From Pectobacterium zantedeschiae (GTDB lineage: Bacteria; Pseudomonadota; Gammaproteobacteria; Enterobacterales; Enterobacteriaceae): DNA of 64,000 nucleotides. Position numbers and translations under genes: made by a program. Below the pieces are notes generated by a model that did no database searches, was not told the DNA's origin, and saw only the letters and a list, made by a program, of their open reading frames with translations. How positions within the stretch are numbered: position 1 is the stretch's first letter; each line of letters opens with the position of its first letter. The DNA is taken from positions 124,001-188,000 of the forward strand of contig NZ_NWTM01000003.1 in NCBI RefSeq assembly GCF_004137795.1, given 5' to 3'. This document shows positions 35,804 to 45,454 of this stretch, piece after piece.

Positions 35804-37054
35804 ATGAACTTTTCTCTTTTCGGCAAGAAATTCACGCGCCACGCTGGCATCACTCAGTTAATGGACGATCTGAACGAAGGGCTGCGTACGCCAGGCGCAA
35901 TCATGCTGGGGGGCGGCAATCCGGCGCACATTCCAGAGATGGATAGCTACTTCCAAAAGCTGTGTCAGGAAATGCTGGAGCAAGGGAAATTAACGGAAGC
36001 GCTATGCAACTACGACGGCCCGCAAGGCAAAGATACACTGCTTAATGCGCTGGCCGAGCTCCTGAGTAATGAATTAGGTTGGCAGATTGGACCACAGAAC
36101 ATTGCGCTGACAAATGGCAGCCAGAGTGCGTTTTTCTACTTATTTAATCTGTTTGCTGGTCGCCACAGCGATGGCAGCCTAAAAAAGGTACTGTTTCCAC
36201 TGGCACCGGAATATATCGGCTATTCAGATTCTGGACTGGACGAAGACATGTTCGTTTCCGTTCGCCCGCAAATCGAACTGTTGCCTGAAGGGCAATTTAA
36301 ATATCACGTCGATTTCGATCATCTGTCGATTACCGATGATATCGGGCTCGTCTGCGTATCACGCCCGACCAATCCGACCGGTAACGTGCTGACCGACGAC
36401 GAGCTAATGCGTCTGGATATTCTGGCACAGCAGCACAATATCCCTCTGCTGATTGATAACGCCTATGGTGTGCCTTTCCCCGGCATCATCTTCAGCGATG
36501 CTACGCCGCTGTGGAACCCGAATATCATCCTGTGCATGAGCCTGTCCAAACTGGGCCTGCCCGGCTCGCGCTGCGGCATTGTGATTGCGGATGAAAAGGT
36601 GATTTCGGCAATTGGCAATATGAACGGCATCATTAGCTTGTCTCCAGGCGCAATTGGCCCAGCGCTGGCGCATGAGATGATTCAGCGTGGCGATCTGCTT
36701 CGCTTATCTAACGACGTCGTACGCCCGTTCTATCAGCAACGCGTGACGGAGACTATCGCCATTATTCGTCGCTATCTGTCACCCGAGCAGTGCCTGATTC
36801 ATAAACCAGAAGGCGCCATCTTCCTGTGGTTGTGGTTCAAGGATCTCCCCATCACGACGGAAATCCTGTACCAGCGCCTGAAAAAACGCGGCGTCCTCAT
36901 GGTACCGGGTCACTATTTCTTCCCCGGTCTGGAGCAGGAATGGCCACATGCTCATCAATGCATGCGCATGAACTACGTGCCGGAGCCGGAAAAAATCGAA
37001 CGCGGTATTGCGATTCTGGCAGAAGAAGTCGAAAAGGCGATACAGGAAGGCTGA
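35804..37054 (+). CDS. avtA: AvtA, valine-pyruvate aminotransferase
   Basis: 416 residues, as in E. coli AvtA (417). It is a fold-type I PLP aminotransferase: ALTNGSQSAFFYLFNLFAG, SRPTNPTGNVLTDDEL, LLIDNAYGVPFPGI, and the PLP lysine in CMSLSKLGLPGSRCG. It starts MNFSLFGKKFTRHAGITQLM, as in the E. coli enzyme. It interconverts 2-oxoisovalerate and alanine with valine and pyruvate in the cytoplasm. It stands alone with its own terminator and marks the chromosomal left edge of the T6SS island. Confidence 0.94.
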   Translation: MNFSLFGKKFTRHAGITQLMDDLNEGLRTPGAIMLGGGNPAHIPEMDSYFQKLCQEMLEQGKLTEALCNYDGPQGKDTLLNALAELLSNELGWQIGPQNIALTNGSQSAFFYLFNLFAGRHSDGSLKKVLFPLAPEYIGYSDSGLDEDMFVSVRPQIELLPEGQFKYHVDFDHLSITDDIGLVCVSRPTNPTGNVLTDDELMRLDILAQQHNIPLLIDNAYGVPFPGIIFSDATPLWNPNIILCMSLSKLGLPGSRCGIVIADEKVISAIGNMNGIISLSPGAIGPALAHEMIQRGDLLRLSNDVVRPFYQQRVTETIAIIRRYLSPEQCLIHKPEGAIFLWLWFKDLPITTEILYQRLKKRGVLMVPGHYFFPGLEQEWPHAHQCMRMNYVPEPEKIERGIAILAEEVEKAIQEG

Positions 37055-37085
37055 CTGTCGGCGACAGGTCGTTATTGAGCTGAAT

Positions 37086-37117
37086 ACGGTGGGGCATGCT
37101 CCCACCGTTTTTGTTTT
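37086..37117 (+). terminator. Rho-independent terminator of avtA
   Basis: ACGGTGGG (37086-37093) pairs with CCCACCGT (37101-37108), followed by TTTTGTTTTG, about 30 bp after the avtA stop. Confidence 0.85.
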
Positions 37118-37358
37118 GTCACCCGCTTTCAACACAGCAACACCAGACATTTCCCCCTTTGTATTCATTCTCCCTATTCTTGCCATCCCATGATTACTGG
37201 CCACAACATCAGGCTACTAACGATTAATTCTTGAATTATTTTTTTCATTTTCAATCGGTAATAACATTCGTTTATTCCAGATTAATAGTTAATTCATTCA
37301 AAAGAGACAGTAATCTCACACACTTAACTAAAATTTTCAGAATAAATACGCACCTCAC

Positions 37359-37441
37359 GCAACTTATTGCTCACTTTCTAGTTGAAATCACTTTTTGCGC
37401 AATGTTTGCAAACGATTCGGGAAGTCTGCGCAACTTCTTGC
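37359..37441 (+). promoter_or_regulatory. Three GCAA/TTGC symmetric sites, candidate sigma-54 activator sites
   Basis: GCAACTTATTGC (37359-37370), GCAATGTTTGC (37399-37409) and GCAACTTCTTGC (37430-37441) are near-palindromes in the AT-rich leader of hcp. The first and third also agree in their flanks (GCAACTT-TTGCTCA). They lie 65-150 bp upstream of the sigma-54 promoter, the usual distance for a bacterial enhancer-binding protein such as VasH. The protein that binds is inferred. Confidence 0.55.
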
Positions 37442-37505
37442 TCAAATTTTGCTTAGTGAAAATTTTAATTAGGTAAATTTACATACAAAACAAATAGATA
37501 AAACA

Positions 37506-37521
37506 TGGCATGCGAATTGCT
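37506..37521 (+). promoter_or_regulatory. Sigma-54 promoter of the hcp-vgrG-rhs operon
   Basis: TGGCAT-GCGAA-TTGCT matches TGGCAC-N5-TTGCW with one substitution and has the invariant GG and GC exactly 10 bases apart. It lies 50 bp before the hcp ATG. RpoN control of hcp operons is known in several T6SS bacteria. Confidence 0.82.
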
Positions 37522-37570
37522 ATGTGAACAGCGAAGTTACTAATCCCGTTCAACAACAAGGAGCAAGACT

Positions 37571-38089
37571 ATGCCAACTCCATGCTATATCAGCATCGAA
37601 GGTAAAACGCAGGGCAACATCACCGCTGGTGCTTTCACGTCTGATTCTGTCGGCAACATCTATGTGGAAGGCCACGAAGACGAAATGCTGGTACAGGAAT
37701 TCAAACACATCGTCACCGTACCGACCGACCCACAGTCTGGTCAGCCATCCGGTCAACGCGTACACAAGCCATTCAAATTTACTGTCGCGCTGAACAAAGC
37801 CGTTCCGCTGATGTACAACGCCCTGGCGTCTGGTGAAATGCTGCCGACCGTGACTCTGAAATGGTACCGCACATCGGTTGAAGGTAAACAAGAGCACTTC
37901 TTCTCTACCGTTCTGACCGACGCCACCATCGTTGACGTTAACTGCCAGATGCCACACTGCCAGGATCCAGCGAAGCTGGACTACACCCAACTGATTGAAG
38001 TGTCGCTGGCCTACCGCAAAATTGACTGGGAACACACCGTTGCCGGTACTTCTGGTTCTGATGACTGGCGTGCGCCGGTCGAAGCGTAA
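37571..38089 (+). CDS. hcp: Hcp, type VI secretion tube protein
   Basis: 172 residues starting MPTPCYISIEGKTQGNITAG, the standard Hcp1-family beginning, with VEGHEDEMLVQEFKH and HKPFKFTVALNKAVPLMYN further on. Ring-shaped hexamers of Hcp stack to form the T6SS inner tube and are shed on firing. AAGGAG is well spaced before ATG 37571. No T6SS core genes (tss) are seen nearby, so this is an auxiliary hcp-vgrG island that relies on an apparatus encoded elsewhere. It is the first gene after the sigma-54 promoter and is followed by a hairpin that probably makes it the most abundant product. Confidence 0.95.
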   Translation: MPTPCYISIEGKTQGNITAGAFTSDSVGNIYVEGHEDEMLVQEFKHIVTVPTDPQSGQPSGQRVHKPFKFTVALNKAVPLMYNALASGEMLPTVTLKWYRTSVEGKQEHFFSTVLTDATIVDVNCQMPHCQDPAKLDYTQLIEVSLAYRKIDWEHTVAGTSGSDDWRAPVEA

Positions 38090-38098
38090 TTCCTATTT

Positions 38099-38120
38099 AA
38101 CCCGGGCTTGCCCGGGTTTT
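38099..38120 (+). terminator. Terminator or attenuator between hcp and vgrG
   Basis: AACCCGGG (38099-38106) pairs with CCCGGGTT (38111-38118) around a 4-base loop and is followed by TT then C. It is likely leaky, letting hcp be made in excess over vgrG and the effector. Confidence 0.7.
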
Positions 38121-38178
38121 CTGCATTGAGCCATGGCCACGCCATGCCTGAGTGTGGATGACAGCATCAGGAGGACGG

Positions 38179-40008
38179 ATGGCAAACAGTACAGGATTAC
38201 AGTTCACCGTTAAGGTCGGGGCATTGCCTGCATCGACTTTTGCCGTGGTGGATTTTCAGCTCAGCGAGGCGCTCAACCAGCCGTTTGCCCTGTCGCTGAA
38301 TTTGGCCAGCCCCTTACCGGGGATCGATTTTGGCGATGTTCTCGACCAACCCTGTGAACTTCTGGTGTGGTACGAGGGCGAACTCCAAAGACGAGTAAGC
38401 GGTATTGTCAGCGCGTTCGCACAGGGTGACACCGGCTTTCGCCGCACGCGCTATCAGGCAGAAGTCCGTCCTGCCGTGTGGCGTCTCGGGTTACGCACTA
38501 ATGCCCGCATCTTTCAGGCACAAAAACCAGAAGCAATTATCGGCGCACTGCTGGAAGAAGCAGGTATCACCGACTACGCCTTTGCGCTGCGCAACGAGCA
38601 TGCGGTGCGGGAATACTGCGTGCAGTATCGAGAAAGCGATTTAGCCTTTATCACTCGGCTAGCCGCAGAGGAAGGCTTGTACTTCTTCCACGAATTTGAG
38701 GAAAACAAACACCGGCTGGTCTTTGCCGACGATGCGGGTGCGCTGGCCAAAGGCTCTGAGCTGTTTTTCAACCTTGCCACACAGGGGCTAAGCGAAGGGG
38801 CGTACGTCAATCGCTTCCGCTATGCCGAAGCAGTGCGGACTGCCGAAGTAGCACTCAAAGACTACAGCTTTAAAACCCCAGCCTACGGCCTGCTGCATAG
38901 CAAGACGAGCGGAGAGCTGGAACACCAACGCGAAAGCTATCAGCATTTCGATTACCCCGGTCGTTTTAAACAAGACCCGAGCGGTAAAGCCTTCACTGGC
39001 TATCGGCTGGATGCCCTGCGAGCAGGAGCAATGACCGGTTCGGGCGAATCCAATGCCGCAGAGCTGATGCCGGGTAGCAGTTTTACCTTAACCGAACACC
39101 CCAATCCGACGCTCAATATCGCCTGGCAACTGGTTGCTATCACGCACAGCGGGCAGCAGCCTCAGGCGCTGGAAGAAGAAAGCGGTGGCGAACCGACCAC
39201 CTACAGCAACAGCTTCGAAGTCGTGAAAGCCAGCACTACCTGGCGTGCGGACCTACCGTACAAGCCGATGGTAGACGGCCCGCAAATCGCAACGGTAGTC
39301 GGCCCTGCTGGTGAAGAAATCTACTGCGACGAATACGGCAGAATTAAGCTGCAATTCCCGTGGGACAGATACGGTTCCAGCGACGACCAGAGCTCCTGCT
39401 GGGTACGTGTCAGCCAAGGCTGGGCAGGCGGTCAATACGGCCTGATCGCCATCCCGCGCATCGGCCATGAGGTCATCGTCAGCTTCCTCGAAGGCGACCC
39501 AGATCAGCCTATCGTGACGGGCAGAACCTTCCATGCCACCAATCCATCACCCTATCCGTTACCCGCCAACAAGACGCGCACGACACTGCGTACCACGACC
39601 CACAAAGGCGCCGGGTTCAACGAACTGCGTTTTGAAGATCAGGCTGGTCAGGAAGAAGTGTTTATCCATGCCCAGAAAGACATGAATACCGTCGTACTGA
39701 ATAACCGTACAACCGGCGTGACCGCCGACCATACCGAAAGCGTCGGCGGTAATCAGGCGGTGTCGGTGGTGAAAGATCAGTCCACCGAAATTCAGGGGCA
39801 GCAGACTATTGCCGTCACCAAAAACCGCAGTACTACCGTGGATGACAACGACAGCCTACAGGTGAAAAACAATATCGCCATCCAGTCGCAGAAGGGGGAC
39901 ATCCTGATAGCAACTGACAAGGGATTTATTGGTATCGGCGCAGACGGGGTCATCAACATCAAGGGCACCCACATTGTCATTAACGGCCAGCAAATCGACC
40001 TGAACTGA
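38179..40008 (+). CDS. vgrG: VgrG, type VI secretion spike protein
   Basis: 609 residues from ATG 38179 ([19 protein letters not shown]) with AGGAGG ideally spaced. It contains the gp27-like region ([27 protein letters not shown]), the gp5 OB-fold ([20 protein letters not shown], then [19 protein letters not shown]) and the C-terminal repeat needle ([15 protein letters not shown] onward), ending at INGQQIDLN. There is no extra effector domain after the needle, so it should carry a PAAR-tipped effector, here the Rhs protein two genes downstream. The next gene starts 28 bp later. Confidence 0.95.
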   Translation: MANSTGLQFTVKVGALPASTFAVVDFQLSEALNQPFALSLNLASPLPGIDFGDVLDQPCELLVWYEGELQRRVSGIVSAFAQGDTGFRRTRYQAEVRPAVWRLGLRTNARIFQAQKPEAIIGALLEEAGITDYAFALRNEHAVREYCVQYRESDLAFITRLAAEEGLYFFHEFEENKHRLVFADDAGALAKGSELFFNLATQGLSEGAYVNRFRYAEAVRTAEVALKDYSFKTPAYGLLHSKTSGELEHQRESYQHFDYPGRFKQDPSGKAFTGYRLDALRAGAMTGSGESNAAELMPGSSFTLTEHPNPTLNIAWQLVAITHSGQQPQALEEESGGEPTTYSNSFEVVKASTTWRADLPYKPMVDGPQIATVVGPAGEEIYCDEYGRIKLQFPWDRYGSSDDQSSCWVRVSQGWAGGQYGLIAIPRIGHEVIVSFLEGDPDQPIVTGRTFHATNPSPYPLPANKTRTTLRTTTHKGAGFNELRFEDQAGQEEVFIHAQKDMNTVVLNNRTTGVTADHTESVGGNQAVSVVKDQSTEIQGQQTIAVTKNRSTTVDDNDSLQVKNNIAIQSQKGDILIATDKGFIGIGADGVINIKGTHIVINGQQIDLN

Positions 40009-40036
40009 ACAACAAGAACAACAAGGACACGTGAAC

Positions 40037-40486
40037 ATGTATCAGATGAACGAAGGCTCGCTGGCTATTCCGGCACAGTGGCGTGATGAATCCCTGCACG
40101 TTTTTGTACTGCCTGATGAAACCACCAATCTGGTGGTTAACCGCACCCCGACTGAATCTGGTCAAACACCCGAATCGGTCTATAAGAAAACGCTGGAGCA
40201 ATTTTCTACCCATCTCAACGGTTACAAAGAAGTGCTGGCCTGGGAGTTGACGCTGGCGGGAGCGCCAGCCCCGGCGCTGGAATACACCTGGCAGTCACCG
40301 GAAGGTCAGATGCATCAGGTGGTGGTAATGCAAGTTCGCGGCAGCTTGTTGTTGACCTTCACGATTACTGCGGCGGATGTATTAAGCGATATCCGTAAAG
40401 CTGAATTGCTGGCTGTGATTGAAACCTTTAAAACCACTGAGCCGCCTGTCGCACCGGAGGATAAGGTAGGCCGCGATGCGCGATGA
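40037..40486 (+). CDS. Eag-type chaperone (DUF1795/DcrB-like) for the Rhs effector
   Basis: 149 residues from ATG 40037 with AAGGA about nine bases upstream (GTG 40031 is possible but too close). It resembles DUF1795 (MNEGSLAIPAQWRDESLHVF, ELTLAGAPAPALEY, a hydrophobic LLLTFTI strand). Proteins of this family (Eag chaperones) bind the N-terminal transmembrane segments of PAAR effectors and load them onto VgrG. The downstream Rhs has exactly such segments, and its start codon overlaps the end of this gene by 11 bp. So the pairing is well supported by context. Confidence 0.85.
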   Translation: MYQMNEGSLAIPAQWRDESLHVFVLPDETTNLVVNRTPTESGQTPESVYKKTLEQFSTHLNGYKEVLAWELTLAGAPAPALEYTWQSPEGQMHQVVVMQVRGSLLLTFTITAADVLSDIRKAELLAVIETFKTTEPPVAPEDKVGRDAR

Positions 40487-43400
40487 AATTCTGGCCCGCA
40501 TTGCGCGTGTCGGAGCCATGCACGCGGGCAATCGGCCCACACTACCACCTGACTTACCGGCACCCGGCAGTGGCTCACCGCCTACCTCACCAGGCAAGCC
40601 GATCAAACACAGCAGCTTTCTGGGAGCATTGCTCGGTGCCGTTGCCGGTGCGTTGGTCGCCGCAGCGGTCGCGGCAGTGGCCGTTGCACTGGTGGGCGTC
40701 ACCGGCGGACTGGCGATTGCCGTTGTCGGCGGGCTGGCAGTACTAGGGGCGGGGAGTCTGATATCGGCGGTCAGTGGGCGAGTGTCCGCCATGGTAGATA
40801 GTGCTTCACCGCCTGCGGGGAAAGTGGACAGTGGATCACCGAATGTGTCGGTGGAAGGGAATCCGGTTTCCCGTGCTGAAGTCGATGTCGTTCTCTGTAC
40901 CAAACACAACGGTCCCCAACTGATTGCACAGGGTAGTGAAACCGTCTTCGTGAACGGTCATCCGGCGGCGCGGGTTGGCGACAAAACCGTATGTGGTGCC
41001 ACCATCAAGGACGGTGCCTCGACGGTATTCTTTGGCTCCGGTCAGGCTACCGTACTGGAGATACAGGACGAATTCAGCGGCTGGCAAAAAGCGCTGCTGA
41101 TTGCGGTGGAGTTTCTGGTGCCGCCAACCCGTGGCCTGTTTCGTGGGTTGGGGAAGTTATTCTTTCGCGGCCCGAAAGCGGTGATGAAAGGGCTGAGCGC
41201 TGGCGCACTCTGGGCAGGTAAGAGACTGGCGCAAAAGACGCGCTGTGCGACGACAGCCTTTATCCGCAGCAAAGGATTGGCCCGTTTTTCTCATGCTAAA
41301 GCGGCCTTCAAGGCAGATCCGGTGTATATCGCCAGCGGTGAGGTGATTGAAAGCCGCACCGATATTGAACTGGGGCAGACTATCCCACTGGTGTTCGAGC
41401 GCACTTACCGTACTGCTTCTCCCCATACGGGGCTATTAGGCCACGGTTGGCAGGATAGCTGGAGCGAAATCGCGACCGTGATCCACGATGACGGAAATAC
41501 CCATGTCACCATTACGCTGGCACAGGGTTATGACATCGACTTCACCTTCGAGATAGGTGCCTCCGTGGTGTACTGCGCCGAGTACCCCGAATTCAAACTG
41601 CTGCGACGGCATAACGGTTTTCACCTGTGGCACCGTGATAGCCAAACCTGGCGCGCCTTTACCGTCAAACAGGGCGACCAGCGACTGTTGTCGGCAATCA
41701 CCGACAATCACCAGAACCATATCGACTTTCTCCGTGACCCCAAAGGCTATTTGCGTAAGGTGCGGCACAGCGACGGCATCGAACTGCTGTTGGTGTGGCA
41801 GGGGGAATTTCTGCGTCAGGTACAGCGTATTGATGGCGGCCAGAAGACTCTGCTGGCCGAATACCGACAGGATGAGCAAGGACGGCTGGTCGAAGCGGAT
41901 GCCGCCCATGCCTATCACCTGTTCTACGACTACGACAACCATAACCGTCTGACCCGCTGGCACGACAACGACAAAACCTGGGCACGATATGAATACGACC
42001 ATCAGGGACGCTGCGTTTATACCACCTGTGCCGACGGCTACCTGACGGCGAATTTCGAGTACCTGGCTGACCGTGTGGTGATGACCGATGGGCTGGGTCA
42101 ACGCCATGAATACGGTTTCAACGACCTGTACCTGATGGCGTGGGAGAAATCCCCGCTCGGGCACGTTACTCGCTATGAATATGATGATGTTGGCAACCTG
42201 CGGCGGGAAATCTCTCCGGCGGGTCGGGTGGTGGAATTTGCCTATCAGGATGATACCGGACTGGTCAGCACCTTCACCGACGGTAGCGGCCACTCGTGGT
42301 ACTACGATTACGATGACCATGAGCGGCTTATCGGTATCACCGACCCGCTCGGGCGCCACTGGGCGTGGCAGTACGACAATAAAGGCGACCCGCAGAGCCT
42401 CACCGGACCCGACAACAGCGAAGTGCGCTTTGCGTGGAACCGCTACGGACTGCTGACTGAAATCAGTGACCAGGACGGTCAGGTGCAGGCCAGTCTGTTT
42501 TACGACCACCGTCAGCGCCTGCTGAGCGCCACAGATGCGGAATCCCGTACCCAGCAACTGCGTTATGACCAGCAGGACAGACTGACCACCTGGACACGAC
42601 CGGATGGCTCGACCTATCGGCTTGGCTACCGCCGTGCAAGCTGGAAACTGCCGGAGCAACTGCTGCGTCCAGATGACAAACAAGAGCAGCGCCAGTACGA
42701 CAAGCACAACAACCTGCTGAACTATACCGACGGCAACGGCGCGGTATGGGCACAAACCTACGGCCCGTTTGATTTGCTGACATCACGTACCGATGCGGCA
42801 GGTCGCACCTGGCAGTACGAGTACGACAAAGACAGCCAGCAACTGGTGTGCGTCACCGCACCGGATGGTAACCAGTGGCAGTGGTGGCTGGATGCGGATG
42901 CGCGGGTTATCCGCGAACGGGACATGACCGGTACGGAAACCCACTATGGCTATGACGAAGACGGACACTGCATCACTGTTCGTAATGGCGAAGGTGAAAC
43001 CCGCCACTTCCTGTATGACGGACGCGGGCTGCTCATCAAAGAAACCGCGCCGGACGATACCCTGCATTATCGCTATGACGCCGCTGGCAGACTGACTGAA
43101 GTCACGTCCGCAACCAGTCATATCCAGTTGGCGTATGACGAGCGCGACCGTGTGGTAGAGGAGCACAACAGCGGTTCGGTAATCCGACGCCACTATCAGG
43201 ACGCATCGCACACCGTTACCCGCAGCCTGTACTGGGAAGGTGAAGAAGACAGCGCGACACTGACCAGTTCTTTCTGCTACAGCGCGACAGGCGAACTGCG
43301 GCAGGTCATGTTGCCGGATGGAGCGGAACTCACCCTTGCTCATGATGCCGCAGGCCGAGAGGCAGCACGCCACAGCCACGCTGGATTTATGCAGCAACGT

Positions 43401-44747
43401 GAATATGATGCGATGGGCTGGCTGACGCGCGAGATGAGCGGTCAGACGGTGGGCGGTCGCCTGCAACCGACCCAGACCCGGGAATACCTGTACGACGGTG
43501 CGGGCAATCTGACCGGCACCCGGCGCAACCGCGAGGCGGCAGGCTATAAGCTTGATGCCAGCGGGCGCGTGCTGTCCGTACTGAGCGGCGGCGCAGGGCG
43601 GACCATTAATACCGAAGAGGAGTATCGCTACACCCGCAGCGGGCTGCCACAGGATGCGACCCGACTCACCGAGTGGCAGGCCGGGCGACTGACCCAGCAG
43701 GACAACACCCACTACCAGTACGACAAAGCCGGGCGGCTCATTCGCAAGCAGGTGGTGCAGCCGGGCTATCGGCCACAGGTGTGGCACTACCGCTGGGACA
43801 GCCGTAATCAGCTACGGGTAGTCGACACACCGAACGGCGAACGCTGGTTCTACCGCTATGACCCGTTCGGGCGGCGTACCGGCAAGCGCTGTGAGCAGAC
43901 GCAGGACGATATCCGCTACCTGTGGGACGGCGATCAAATCGCCGAGGTACGTCATTATCGCAACGGCGAGCTGATTGCCCGTCGACACTGGGTACACAAC
44001 GGCTGGGAGCTGCTGGTGCAGCAGCGCCAGAATACAGACGGTAGCTGGGAAACGGACTTTGTCACCAGCGGCCAGAACGGCGAACCCCAGGCTCTGTACA
44101 AACCCGACGGCACCCTGCTCTGGCAGGTTCCCAAAAGCACCCTCTGGGGCCAGCGACAGAGCACTTATGCAGACAATGCCGACCCCGGACTCGCCTTTGC
44201 CGGACAGTACCGTGACAGCGAAAGCGGGCTATGTTATAACCGTTTTCGGTACTATGACCCGAACGGTGGATGCTACGTTTCGCCTGACCCGATAGGGATT
44301 GCGGGGGGTGATAATAACTATGGGTATGTGCATAACCCTGTCAGTTGGGTTGATCCGTTTGGGTTGGCTGGGTGTGCAAGTGTTGATAAAGATGGGGTGC
44401 TAAGCATTAAAAACAAATTTTTGCCAGATTCAGCCGAAGACTTGGCACTACAGAAGCATGTTGCAGATTGGAATGCGCAAATTCAGGCTAATGGAGGCTC
44501 AATGACAAGGCAAGCTGTCAGTCCAGAAATGCGCGCTTCTGCTAATAATGCAGCTAACGCAGCGAAGAGAGCAACACCTGAATTATATCCAAAAGGCACA
44601 GCTCCGGGCCATACCCCTGATGTTGGATGGGGCGGTGCAACTGAAGGGCCAATAATTCCGCTCCTGTCTAGAGTGAATAGTTATATCGGTGGGGCTACTC
44701 AAGCAGTTCCTGTTGGGACCATATACTCTAAAGTGATTCTTATTTAA
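40476..44747 (+). CDS. PAAR-Rhs type VI secretion effector with variable C-terminal toxin
   Basis: 1423 residues. N-terminal prePAAR and paired hydrophobic segments (LGALLGAVAGALVAAAVA, then VALVGVTGGLAIAVVGGLAV) are followed by a PAAR domain (ETVFVNGHPAARVGDKTVCG), a short second hydrophobic stretch, and an Rhs/YD-repeat shell with many Y-YD--G repeats. The core ends in the cleavage-type motif SWVDPFGLAG at about residue 1299. The remaining 124 residues (44376-44744) are the toxin tip. Their GHTPDVGWGG and RVNSYIGGATQAVPVG are reminiscent of tips seen on some E. coli Rhs proteins; the activity is unknown to me. The tip and the immunity gene are AT-rich against a GC-rich core, a sign of tip exchange. 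Confidence 0.92.
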   Translation: MRDEILARIARVGAMHAGNRPTLPPDLPAPGSGSPPTSPGKPIKHSSFLGALLGAVAGALVAAAVAAVAVALVGVTGGLAIAVVGGLAVLGAGSLISAVSGRVSAMVDSASPPAGKVDSGSPNVSVEGNPVSRAEVDVVLCTKHNGPQLIAQGSETVFVNGHPAARVGDKTVCGATIKDGASTVFFGSGQATVLEIQDEFSGWQKALLIAVEFLVPPTRGLFRGLGKLFFRGPKAVMKGLSAGALWAGKRLAQKTRCATTAFIRSKGLARFSHAKAAFKADPVYIASGEVIESRTDIELGQTIPLVFERTYRTASPHTGLLGHGWQDSWSEIATVIHDDGNTHVTITLAQGYDIDFTFEIGASVVYCAEYPEFKLLRRHNGFHLWHRDSQTWRAFTVKQGDQRLLSAITDNHQNHIDFLRDPKGYLRKVRHSDGIELLLVWQGEFLRQVQRIDGGQKTLLAEYRQDEQGRLVEADAAHAYHLFYDYDNHNRLTRWHDNDKTWARYEYDHQGRCVYTTCADGYLTANFEYLADRVVMTDGLGQRHEYGFNDLYLMAWEKSPLGHVTRYEYDDVGNLRREISPAGRVVEFAYQDDTGLVSTFTDGSGHSWYYDYDDHERLIGITDPLGRHWAWQYDNKGDPQSLTGPDNSEVRFAWNRYGLLTEISDQDGQVQASLFYDHRQRLLSATDAESRTQQLRYDQQDRLTTWTRPDGSTYRLGYRRASWKLPEQLLRPDDKQEQRQYDKHNNLLNYTDGNGAVWAQTYGPFDLLTSRTDAAGRTWQYEYDKDSQQLVCVTAPDGNQWQWWLDADARVIRERDMTGTETHYGYDEDGHCITVRNGEGETRHFLYDGRGLLIKETAPDDTLHYRYDAAGRLTEVTSATSHIQLAYDERDRVVEEHNSGSVIRRHYQDASHTVTRSLYWEGEEDSATLTSSFCYSATGELRQVMLPDGAELTLAHDAAGREAARHSHAGFMQQREYDAMGWLTREMSGQTVGGRLQPTQTREYLYDGAGNLTGTRRNREAAGYKLDASGRVLSVLSGGAGRTINTEEEYRYTRSGLPQDATRLTEWQAGRLTQQDNTHYQYDKAGRLIRKQVVQPGYRPQVWHYRWDSRNQLRVVDTPNGERWFYRYDPFGRRTGKRCEQTQDDIRYLWDGDQIAEVRHYRNGELIARRHWVHNGWELLVQQRQNTDGSWETDFVTSGQNGEPQALYKPDGTLLWQVPKSTLWGQRQSTYADNADPGLAFAGQYRDSESGLCYNRFRYYDPNGGCYVSPDPIGIAGGDNNYGYVHNPVSWVDPFGLAGCASVDKDGVLSIKNKFLPDSAEDLALQKHVADWNAQIQANGGSMTRQAVSPEMRASANNAANAAKRATPELYPKGTAPGHTPDVGWGGATEGPIIPLLSRVNSYIGGATQAVPVGTIYSKVILI
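43842..44299 (+). repeat. 458-bp Rhs-core repeat, copy 1 (inside the intact rhs gene)
   Basis: This segment is repeated at 45455-45912 with about ten substitutions by my count (around 98% identity). It covers the end of the conserved Rhs core. The pair is in direct orientation, 1613 bp apart. Confidence 0.9.
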
Positions 44748-44762
44748 ATTCCGGAGTGTTTT

Positions 44763-45287
44763 ATGAAAGAAAAAATAAATTCTGTAATTGAAAAGAAGAA
44801 AAAAATTGATAGTGATTTTTTTATCAAACCAAATTCTCCTGAATCTATTTTTCAGGGGAAGATACCGACGCTAATCAAAGGCGTGTATAGAGATTCTAGC
44901 CCTATGCTTAGTGAGCGTTTTCAATGCTACGGAAGATGGGAAAATGCCACCCATGGTAATTGGTTGAGCGTTGGTGATATGGAAGCTCTGTGGGGCGACT
45001 CTATCCAAGATGAGCTTGTCGATCTAGTTAAATTTCAGTCCGAATGTTTAAGAGATGATTGGTCTAATAATGCCTTTGGATTATTTAAAGAGAATCGACT
45101 CTCTTTGTTTGCTGGCAGTGATATAGGAAATGAAGCCATATTTCTGCTATGGCTTGATGATGAAGTCGAGCCTGAGTTTTGGGTTTATGACGCGAATGGG
45201 GAATCGAGATATAAAAATTTTATTGGATATTTAACTGCATATCTGAATGACGATGTAAGTGCATCTGCTCTTTCGTGGCGTGTTTAG
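44763..45287 (+). CDS. Rhs immunity protein, SMI1/KNR4 (SUKH)-like
   Basis: 174 residues, starting 15 bp after the rhs stop behind CCGGAG. There is no signal or membrane segment, so it is cytoplasmic. The C-terminal half (FLLWLDDEVEPEFWVYDANG, then FIGYLTAYL) and the WLSVGDMEALWG block resemble SMI1/KNR4 (SUKH) immunity proteins, a superfamily common beside Rhs and CDI toxins. It should neutralise the Rhs tip encoded just upstream. It is AT-rich like the tip, so both probably arrived together. The family call is by eye; the immunity role rests mainly on position. Confidence 0.8.
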   Translation: MKEKINSVIEKKKKIDSDFFIKPNSPESIFQGKIPTLIKGVYRDSSPMLSERFQCYGRWENATHGNWLSVGDMEALWGDSIQDELVDLVKFQSECLRDDWSNNAFGLFKENRLSLFAGSDIGNEAIFLLWLDDEVEPEFWVYDANGESRYKNFIGYLTAYLNDDVSASALSWRV

Positions 45288-45454
45288 TCAAATTTTTATT
45301 GTGTCACCTGTATATAATATATCGAGAAAAATAGCGGCTCTGAGAATTTACATGAAATTCATTTCAGGCCTCCGAGTATATTAGCTGAATGAATCGAAAG
45401 TTCTCGATAAATGATGGTTTACATTTTGCTAATCCACTCCGCTATTCCAACTCC

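Noticed and set aside
41436..43787. Long leftward frames of 439 and 334 codons
   Set aside because: They are antisense to the Rhs core; regular YD repeats and high GC keep the opposite strand open. Their compositions (Val/Gln runs) do not look like proteins.
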